A DNA stretch of 64,000 bases, from positions 1 to 64,000 of the forward strand of contig NJFT01000216.1 in NCBI GenBank assembly GCA_002221725.1. Direction: 5' to 3'. Source of the DNA: Scedosporium boydii. Its lineage: Eukaryota > Ascomycota > Sordariomycetes > Microascales > Microascaceae. Below the pieces are notes generated by a model. It did no database searches. It saw only the letters and a list, made by a program, of their open reading frames with translations, and was not told the origin of the DNA. A program made the translations under genes and the position numbers. Below are positions 35,672 to 44,141 of this stretch, piece by piece. Each line of letters begins with the position of its first letter. Position 1 is the stretch's first letter.

Positions 35672-35931
35672 TGTAACGGGCTGTGCCGCGTGTGTGGCTT
35701 CGGCAAGAGCCCAAGCCGACTGCCATGCCGGTGCCGCCACACTGGTGCCACAGTGACAGTTTGGGCATAGGCCAACTGGCGCCCCGAACGGCAGCACCAC
35801 AGCAACGGCGCTAACGCGTATATCTTCTCCGACCCCTTTCCGATCGATCTCCTTTTCTCTTCTTCCTCTCTATCGAAACCTTCCTGTACATAGGCCTCTG
35901 TCAAGTAGTACTGCTTCGTAGAACCCTTACA
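35672..35931 (+). repeat. Chromovirus 3' LTR
   Basis: 260 bp copy of 29513-29772 with 10 transitions, seven at CpG and three at CpA sites, followed by the target duplication AAAGT. Confidence 0.93.
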
Positions 35932-35936
35932 AAAGT

Positions 35937-37284
35937 CAAGGATAAACTATATAAGATAGATTAACTAGGGGACCTATTTAAATATATTACTATAGTAATA
36001 TAAATTAATAACTAATAATATAAATAATATATAGAAAAGTAAAGATAAAGATAATCTTATATTAAGAAAAAACCTACTTATAAAACTACTATATAGGGAA
36101 CCTATATAAGACCTATAAAACTTAATACTAATACTATAAAATAAACTACCTTTAAGAAATTTAAAAAGAAGTTAAGGAAGTACTATAAATATAGATACTA
36201 TAGATACTATATAAGAGAATATTAGATGAGGTACAAACCTAAGCTAGGCTATAAAAGGCCTAATAAGAAGAAATTTAAATTTAAGCCTATACTAGAGAAA
36301 AAAACTCAATAACTAGAAGCTAGTACTATTAATTACAAATCCTTATTATAGACTATATACTATAATAATAACTATATTACCTACTAAAGCAATAAGGATA
36401 GGGCTAGCTACTATTTAAAGAAACTATAGACATTTAAAATAATAAAGTAAAAAGAAATCACTAAGATCCTAGAGATTATAAAATAGATCTAGAAGACTAA
36501 AGAAGAACTCCTAAGGAAATTTGATATTCTTACTAATAAGGATCTATTATATAAAGAATACTATAATAAGGCCTATAAGTAATACTACTAGATACTTAGA
36601 TTACTATAGTAGTTTATATACTAACAAAGTCTAGAAAAGTAAAACTAAGAACGACAAGTAGCTTAGACTATCTAGGAATAAGAAAAATAATTTAAAAACT
36701 TCCTAGTTAGTTACTATATTATATTTAAAAAAGGAGAAGAAAGATAAGTACTTAGGGAGATTATTAAAAACCTAGAGAAGGAAGTAACTTAGCAAATCCC
36801 TAAGATTATAAGGGAGGACCTTAACTATAAGTAACTAGAATATAAAGTAGCTTAGTACCTTAAAAATCTATAAAGCTTAACTAAATAATAGAAGTACTAT
36901 ATAGAGGCCTTAAAATAGGAAAGCTACTTATATTTATAGAATAAAGAAGAGTAAAAAGATTAGAAAGTATATAAGATATAAAGAAAGGCTAAGGAAACTA
37001 ATATAAAGATAAAGGTAGTAACTAAGGACCTAGACACCTACTTTAATATCTAGGATTTTAAAGAAAAAATTTAAAAATAATAAAAGTAGTCTATAAAAGA
37101 ATAATAGATAAATTAAAGGAAAGTAGTAAAGGGAAAAGCTCCTTTTACTTAGTATAGAAGCATTAGTAGAAGCTAAACACTTTATAAAAGACTTAACTAA
37201 TACTATAATAGGAAACTAGACAATATTATATTAGACCTTATCAACCTTTAAAAATAGATTAACAACCTTTACTATACTATTCTT
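35937..37284 (+). pseudogene. Decayed retroelement internal region (right part of host element)
   Basis: Continuation of 28836-29512 after the chromovirus. Lys/Asn/Tyr-rich reading broken by frequent TAG and TAA. The segment about 36170-36300 resembles about 56330-56430 (both read as YKPKLGYKRPNK-like). A gag/nucleocapsid-type coding origin is likely; no intact frame remains. Confidence 0.55.
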
Positions 37285-37826
37285 TATTATAAAAACTATT
37301 CTATATATATATATACTTTATAATATAAGAAATATATAAAACCAACATATAAAACTAATACATAAAACTAATACATAAAACTAATATATAAAACTAATTC
37401 AATAAGAAATAGTTAAAACCGGAATAGAATACTTCCGATATTGAAAACCGAAAAAGAATGATTCCGATATCGAAAATCGAAAAAGGATGATTCCGATATC
37501 GAAACTAAAACCGGAATAGGATAATTCCGAAACCGGAATATAATAATCCCGAAGCTAAAAATAAAACTAAATAAAAATATCTAGTTACAAGTAAGTAACT
37601 TGTACTAAGAAAATGAAAATATAAAAAAACTAGAAATTCCCTCTTAGAACTAGAATTTAATAGAATAAGCAACTCTTTCAACTTCTTTCTATTACCTACT
37701 TTAGTAACTGTTGATCAGTTACTATTTTCCCTTTTTCATTATATACTGCGAAATTCACACTGCAAAATCTATTATTCTACTTTACTAGAATTTTACTATT
37801 TCTCTTTTCCCTATATAACTCTAATA
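37285..37826 (+). repeat. Copia 5' LTR
   Basis: 542 bp. It contains (a) about four repeats of ATAAAACTAATA near its start and (b) an array of about 30-nt units at 37410-37560 built on CCGGAA...GATTCCGATATCGAAA, as an imperfect inverted/tandem mix. Related copies lie at 42272-42816, 43186-43735 (inverted) and 58642-59095. Confidence 0.85.
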
Positions 37827-37987
37827 AGTTATGAACCTATTTTACCCTACTTCCTAAGCTATACTGCTTTTAAGAAATAACTTCTTATTTACTTTATTTT
37901 TTTATAAAAAATTCCTATTTCTTTATTTCTTTAGAAAAAATACTTTTTATTTTTATTTATACCTCTATTTATTATTCTTTTATAAAA

Positions 37988-38850
37988 ATGACTACTAAGT
38001 CTATTTTTCAACTTCCCAAGCTCAAGGGAACAAAAAATTACCAAACTTGGAAAATTCATGCCTCTACATACCTTATAAAAGAAGGCCTTTCCAGCATAAT
38101 CAAAACCGCACTTTGCGAAAACCCTTCCGAAGAGGAAAAAACAAAAACGAACGAGCACTAGCTGAAATCCAGCTTCTTTGCAATGATGGCCCACTTATAC
38201 ATATACATAAGACCACAACCGCATTTGACGCCTGGCACCAGCTGGAAAAACTATATAACCCAACTGGGTTTTCATTGGAATTTCTTACTATTAAGGAATT
38301 TTTTGATTTTACTTTGGATTCTTTTAATAATATAGAAGAATTCCTTAGTAAAGTGAAAGAATTAGATTCGGAGCTGAAATCGCGAAATATCGGTTTACCT
38401 GAAAAAGTTATTATTGCCTGGGTTTTATATAACTTAGACGATTCCTTTGAGGGATTTACATCGAATATTACGCAAAGTCTTTGAAATAACGAAAATTTAT
38501 ATACCTTGGAAACACTGTTATCTAGTATTATAGATGAAATGCGAAGAAAAGGAAATTCTTCTGAAAAAACCTTTTTAACTAAAGATTATAAAGGGAAAAA
38601 ACCCTAGAAATAGTAAAAAGGCACTTTCTACAAAAACTGTAAAAAAACAGGTCATATAGAGCCTAATTGCTGGTTTTTATTCTCTTCAAAAGCTCCCGCA
38701 ATATGGGATAAAACAAGAATCCAGAAACTACAAAAAACAAAAAATCCTATAAAACCCTCTTTTAAAAAAAAGGAAAATAAGGAAGAAAAAGAAAAACAAT
38801 CAGTTTTTATAACTAAAACGAAACTAAAAACCTCGAAGTTTCTAAAAATG
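37988..38850 (+). pseudogene. Copia gag with frameshift
   Basis: Begins MTTKSIFQLPKLKGTKNYQT, matching copia gag N termini (LKG..NY..W). A single-base frameshift near 38145-38160 moves the reading into the frame of LAEIQLLCNDGPL, FDAWHQLEKLYNP and VIIAWVLYNLDDSFEGF. A TGA follows at 38482. A zinc knuckle remnant near 38625-38665 reads NCKKTGHIEPNC; the first Cys of the usual C-X2-C-X4-H-X4-C appears as Tyr (TGC to TAC would explain it). Confidence 0.8.
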
Positions 38851-38984
38851 AGGAGTATATAACGCCTACTTCTTCTTCTGAAGAAATTTCAGTCTTTATA
38901 ACTAAAGAAATAACACCTTTTCAGAAATTTCAAGCTATAAATAGCCGAAATCGCTTAGAAGAAGCAATTAAGAACTTCGATGAT

Positions 38985-39227
38985 ATGGATATCGAATGGG
39001 AAGATTGCCTAGAGGTAAAAAACCCTTCCTATATAAAAAACTCTCTTAAAAATATAACTAAAACCTATTATAGGCCCAATACTAGATTTATTCTAGATAC
39101 AGCAGCTTCAAGTCATGTTTTTTCTGATATAAAGGCTTTTTCGAATATAAAACACTGTAATAAAAGGGTATCTTGGGGAAATGCTGAAAAAAGAGAGATA
39201 AAAATATGTGGAAATGTATTAGTATAA
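38985..39227 (+). pseudogene. Copia protease region
   Basis: Contains RFILDTAASSHVFSD, equivalent to the D-(S/T)-(G/A)-A-(S/T)-x-H aspartic-protease motif of copia elements. Ends at a TAA at 39225 that probably replaces a sense codon. Confidence 0.75.
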
Positions 39228-39312
39228 TTTCTAGATTCTAAAATAACTATATTACTAAAAAACTGTTTATATATGCCAGAATTAGGTGTAAACCTTATTT
39301 TACAATCAAAAC

Positions 39313-40569
39313 TTGAAAATATTACTTCTATATTTAAAAAAGAAAAAGTTTTACTTATTAAAAAATAAAAGATTTCTTACTTTAGGAATTAAAAAAGAAA
39401 ACTTATACTACTTAAAAATAAAAGTTCGTAAAAAGGAAAATAAAAATAACTATATATATATTACAAAAATAGAAGAACTTATACATAAAAGATTTGCCCA
39501 TTGTGGAAATAATAGTCTACAAGAACTAAAAAATAATACTATAGGAATAAATATTCCTTTAAGAAATATTGAAAAATGCGAAACTTGCTTAGAAGTAAAT
39601 CTAAAAAATAAAAAATATAAAACTTCTGAAAATAAAAAAGAATATAATAACTTTGAAAAATTCCATAGTGACTTAATAGGCCCAATTAAGCCTATATCTA
39701 TAAAAGGTTATAGATATATAATCACTTTTCTAGATAATTATTCTAGATTTTTAGAAATAGAACTATTAAAACAAAAATCAGAAGCTTTAGAAGCTTTTAA
39801 GAAGTTTAAAAATAAAAATAAAACTCAAAATAACTATACTATTAAAGTATTAAAAACAGATAATAGAAAAGTATATATAAATAGTAACTTTAAAAACTAT
39901 ATAGAAGAATATAGTATAAACCATGAAAATTCTAGCCCATATACTATAGAACAAAATAGATTTGCAGAAAGAATAAACCAGACACTATTTCGAAAAATAA
40001 GAGCTATTATTTATAATACTAATATTCCATTATACTTATGGGGAAAAATAGCTATAGCTGCTACACATATCTATAATAAAACCCTACATACTACATTAAA
40101 TAATAGAATACTATATGAAATAAAAAATAATAAAAAACTAGATATATCTTATATAAAAATAATAGGTTCTATCTGTTACTATAAAAATAAAAGAAACGAT
40201 ATTAAAAAACTAGATCCCAGAGGCCTAAAAGGAATCCTAATAGGATTTTCAGGTACAAAACACTTATATGAAGTATGGGACTTAAAAAGAAGACAGTCTA
40301 TTTGGACTAGAGATATTATAATATTAGAAGGAAAATATCTACCTACTAATAATAATAATAATAATGAAAATAATAACGAAAATTCCTCTATAAAAAATCA
40401 AACTATATATAATATAGAAATCCTAGAAAAAGAAGACCCTAGAAATATAAATAATACTATACAAAGCGCTATAGAAAATACTATACAAGAAAATATAGAA
40501 GAAATAAATGAAATAGACGAGCTTGCAATAACTGACATTAAAAGTCAACCAACAATTACTTCTATATAA
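39313..40569 (+). pseudogene. Copia GAG-pre-integrase and integrase
   Basis: 418-codon open stretch. The zinc-binding pre-integrase part has HKRFAHCGNNSL and CETC. The core reads FHSDLIGPIKP, YIITFLDNYSRFLEI, VLKTDNRKVYINSNF and SSPYTIEQNRFAERINQTL, giving the D, D and E positions. LRTDNGGEF-type Gly residues are changed to Arg/Lys (G-to-A). It ends with DPRGLKGILIGFSGTKHLYE and an Asn-rich linker. Likely non-functional as part of a broken polyprotein. Confidence 0.82.
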
Positions 40570-40698
40570 CAAAGAACTATAATTCCTGAAGAAGACTATG
40601 ATGAATTATATATTTCCGAATTATAATCTATAAATAATGAACTAAAAAGGTTTAAAGACTTACAAAATAACCCTTACAGAAATATATAGTTAAACAGT

Positions 40699-41676
40699 AT
40701 GAAAGAGGAATTACAGGAATTACAAAAACAAAAAACCTGGGAAATAATATATAATATATCTAATAATAGAAACCCTCTAGGTTCTAGATGGGTATATGTT
40801 ACTAAAACAGACCAAAATAATAAACCTATTCGTTATAAGTCACGATTAGTAGTACAAGAATATAATCAAATTATAGGACTAGACTATCTAGATACCTTTT
40901 CTACTACATGTAGACCTGAAACATATAGACTATTTCTAATAATAGCTTTAAATAATAACTGGGAAATATTACAATATGATATTAAAAATACTTTTGTACA
41001 CTCAGAAGTAGATAAAGAAATATATATAAAAATCCCAGAAGGTTTTTACTTAATATATCTAGAAATATATAAAGAAATAGAAAAATATCCTAATATATGC
41101 TTAAAGTTAAGAAAAGCACTATATGGTCTGAAACAGTCACCTAGACTATAGTATAATTTTTTATTTAAAACATTTCAGAAATACGATTTCGAAATGCTTC
41201 CATATGATGATAGTATTCTTATTAATAAAGAACTAAAAATAACTATACTTATATATGTTGACGATTTAATTGTTATGGGACCTAATAAAGAAAGTATAGA
41301 AAAAATAATAAATAAAGCTTCAAAAGAACTAAAAATTCAATTTTTAGGAAATATAAATGTTTTTCTAGGGCTAGAAATAAAAAGAACAAAAGAAACCATC
41401 ACAATACATCAAACAAAATATACTAATAACTTATTAAAAAAGTTTAATAAAACAGATATAAAACCCTGCAAAACACCTTATACACTAAGAATAAAACTTA
41501 AAAAATCAGAAACTTTAGCTACAAAAACAGAAATAACTAGTTTTCAGAAAGAAATTAGCTCTTTATTATATTTAACTATAAAAACAAGGCTAGATATTGC
41601 ATATCTAGTTGGACGCTTATTACAATATATAAATAATCCCTTAAAAGAACACTTGAAAGAACTAGATAAAATATGA
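40699..41676 (+). pseudogene. Copia reverse transcriptase
   Basis: Two open stretches (40699-41151 and 41194-41676) interrupted by TAG at 41149 (LKQSPRL then stop where Trp is expected; TGG to TAG). Motifs: GSRWVYVTKTDQ, YKSRLVVQEYNQ, LQYDIKNTFVHSEV, KALYGLKQSPRL and the catalytic YVDDLIVMG, which is intact. Then FLGLEIKRTKETITIHQTKY. Confidence 0.85.
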
Positions 41677-42180
41677 GGTTATTTAGTAAAATATCCTAAT
41701 CTAGGACTTACTTTTTATATAGTTAGTCCTATAGATTTATATATAAAAGGATATAGTAATTCCGATTATGTAAATAATCTTGATAATAGAAGATCTACTA
41801 CTGGTTATGTTTTTATTCTTAGAATAAAAAACCTTGTATCGTGGATTAGTTGCCTGTAAAAAACAGTAGCTTTAAGTACTACTGAAGCTGAATATATGGG
41901 CTTAAAAGAAGCTACTAAAGAAGCTATATATTTAGATAATTTATTAAAATCTATTATAAGCCTTTTTAATCTAAATATACTTCAAAAGATTCCAGTAATA
42001 TTAGAAGATAATAGAAGCACTTTAAGATTAGCTGAAAACTCAGAATTTCATAAAAGAACAAAACATATCGATATTATATATCACTTTATAAGAGAAGCTA
42101 TAAAAAATAAAAAAATAGAAGTATTCTATATTCCTACTAAAGAACAATTAGCTGATTCTCTTACAAAACCAGTTAATTGA
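41677..42180 (+). pseudogene. Copia RNase H
   Basis: After TGA at 41674 the frame continues (LVKYPNLGLTFY, GYSNSDYVNNLDNRRSTTGY), with a TAA at 41858. It then reads ALSTTEAEYMGLKEATKEAI, ILEDNRSTLRLAENSEFHKR and TKHIDIIYHFIREA, finishing EQLADSLTKPVN and stop at 42178-42180. This is the normal copia C terminus. Confidence 0.85.
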
Positions 42181-42271
42181 AATATTTTAGAATACTTTAA
42201 AAGGGAATTAAATATATTATAAAAACCTAATCTATATATAATATATATACTATATATAGATTACTAGGAGC

Positions 42272-42816
42272 TATTATAAAAACTATTCTATATATATATA
42301 TATACTCTATAATATAAGAAATATATAAAACCAACACATAAAACTAATATATAAAACTAATACATAAAACTAATATATAAAACTAATTTAATAAGAAATA
42401 GTTAAAACCGGAATAGAATACTTCCGATATTAAAAACCGGAAAAGAATGATTCCGATATTGAAAATCGGAAAAGGATGATTCCGATATCGAAACTAAAAC
42501 CGGAACAGGATAATTCCGAAACCGGAATATAACAATCCCGAAGCTAAAAATAAAACTAAATAAAAATACCTAGTTACAAGTAAGTAACTTGTACTAAGAA
42601 AATGAAAACATAAAAGAACTAGAAATTCCCTCTTAGAACTAGAATTTAATAGAATAAGCAACTCTTTCAACTTCTTCCTATTACCTACTTTAGTAACTAT
42701 TAATTAGTTACTATTTTCTCTTTTTTCATTACATACTACGAAATTCACACTACAAAATCTATTATTCTACTTTACTAGAATTTTACTATTTCTCTTTTCC
42801 CTATATAACTCTAATA
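42272..42816 (+). repeat. Copia 3' LTR
   Basis: 545 bp copy of the 5' LTR. It differs mostly by transitions plus small length differences in the TA run. Confidence 0.85.
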
Positions 42817-42905
42817 GTATTAGTTTTATATATTAGTTTTATATATTAGTTTTATATATTTCTTTACTATAAAGTATATATATATATAAAATAGTTTTTA
42901 TAATA
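42817..42905 (-). repeat. Truncated inverted copia LTR fragment
   Basis: Reverse complement of roughly the first 90 bases of the copia LTR (TTTTATATATTAG repeats, TA run, ATAGTTTTTATAATA), abutting the 3' LTR tail to tail. Confidence 0.7.
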
Positions 42906-43185
42906 GATATACTTTCTAGGTAAGTATATAACTTATAAAAGTAATTACTAGGCTAGCTAGTAATTAGCTATAATAATTATAGTAATTATAAAAGTAAATA
43001 TTATAATTAAGAGTAGTAATTGTAGCTCTATAGTAGTAATTACCCTAAGGAGTTTAGAAGAAAAATATCTATATAAACTATAAGTTCTATCTTATATCTA
43101 GTTTATCTCTTTAGTAGTTAATATAAGTAATAACTATAGCTTATACTTATATATATACCTCTACTATATTATTATTATTAGAGTT
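42906..43185 (+). repeat. LTR family B fragment
   Basis: Shares TTAGCTATAATAATTATAGTA and the AGTTAATATAAGTAATA stretch with 28255-28835. Interrupted on the right by an inverted copia solo LTR. It may be the right LTR of the old host element. Confidence 0.5.
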
Positions 43186-43735
43186 ATATAAAGAAAAGAG
43201 AAATAGTAAAATTCTAGTAAAGTAAAATAATAGATTTTACAATATAAATTTCGCAGTATATAATAAAAAAGGGAAAATAGTAACTGATCAATAGTTACTA
43301 AAGTAGGTAATAGGAAGAAGTTAAAAGAGTTGCTTGTTCTATTAAATTCTAGTTTTAAGAGGGAATTTCTAGTTCTTTTATATTTTCATTTTCTTAGTAT
43401 AAGTTACTTACTTGTAACTAGGTATTTTTATTTAGTTTCATTTTTAGCTTCGGGATTATTATATTCCGGTTTCGGAATTATCCTGTTCCGGTTTTAGTTT
43501 CGATATCGGAATCATCCTTTTCCGATTTTCGATATCGGAATCATCCTTTTCCGATTTTCGATATCGGAATTATTCTTTTCCGGTTTTCAATATCGGAAGT
43601 ATTCTATTCCGGTTTTAACTATTTCTTATTAAATTAGTTTTATATATTAGTTTTATATATTAGTTATATATATTAGTTTTATATATTTCTTATATTATAG
43701 AGTATATATATATATATAGAATAGTTTTTATAATA
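43186..43735 (-). repeat. Inverted solo copia LTR
   Basis: Full-length LTR of the same copia family in the opposite orientation (starts as TATTAGAGTTATATA, ends ATAGTTTTTATAATA), with the CCGGAA/CCGATATCGGAA array at about 43450-43615. Confidence 0.85.
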
Positions 43736-43901
43736 AGTATCTATTATAATAGAAAGAATTTAATAAAAGAAAAAAAGGAGCGAGAGCTTAGAGAGCTCTT
43801 AGAGAGGTTTTAAAGTCTACTTATTACTATAATAACTAATTTTAAAGCATTTAGTGGCCCGGGCGTAAGCCCGGGCTTCTGCCGTAGCGTAGCCCGTTAC
43901 A
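43736..43901 (-). repeat. Possible LTR remnant with TGTAACGGGCT end
   Basis: Read on the minus strand it begins TGTAACGGGCTACGCTACGG, resembling the chromovirus LTR start TGTAACGGGCTGCGCCGCG, then diverges. It contains a paired GCCCGGGC palindrome (about 43858-43877). It could be a solo LTR of a sister family or a truncated fragment. Confidence 0.4.
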
Positions 43902-44141
43902 ATATCCTACTTTAAGCCCGGTATATATAATAGGAAGCAACTCTATTATAAAGTTTTATATTCTATCTATATATATATATATAACTTACTTTCTAACCTT
44001 AGGGCTCTAGATGTCTCTAGACCTCGGGTTAGAAAAATCAATTGATAGTTTTCTTAGAATAATGAAATAGTTAAAGTGTAGTGATTTAAAGCATCTTAAT
44101 TGAACGGCGTTGACTATTTATACATTTGATGCTATAGGAAA
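43902..44141. other. Boundary of AT block and 3' flank of chitinase
   Basis: Transition from AT-rich repeat to GC-balanced island. No gene. The chitinase terminator and 3' UTR should lie here. Confidence 0.5.

Larger units (their letters stand above)
29513..35931 (+). mobile_element. Complete Ty3/gypsy LTR retrotransposon of the chromovirus type, mutated
   Basis: 6419 bp bounded by two 260-bp LTRs (29513-29772 and 35672-35931), both starting TGTAACGGG and ending CA, with a 5-bp target duplication AAAGT at 29508-29512 and 35932-35936. Internal order is gag, reverse transcriptase, RNase H, integrase and chromodomain, which defines a chromovirus. A polypurine tract (AGAGGAGGAGGAGGGGGATAA, about 35651-35671) abuts the 3' LTR. 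A possible primer site follows the 5' LTR (see the separate entry). A 590-bp TRIM plus its 5-bp target duplication is inserted at 31955-32544, so the original element was about 5.8 kb. The coding part is broken by many TAG/TGA stops attributable to C-to-T or G-to-A change. It cannot be autonomous now. Confidence 0.93.
37285..42816 (+). mobile_element. Ty1/copia LTR retrotransposon
   Basis: About 5.5 kb between LTRs 37285-37826 and 42272-42816. Domain order gag, protease, integrase, reverse transcriptase, RNase H identifies the copia lineage. The LTR ends read TATTAT and CTAATA, probably decayed TG...CA. No matching target duplication was found, perhaps because the right flank is occupied by an inverted LTR fragment. 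The coding part is very A-rich yet has only a handful of stops and one clear frameshift in gag, far less damage than neighbouring elements. Confidence 0.88.
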
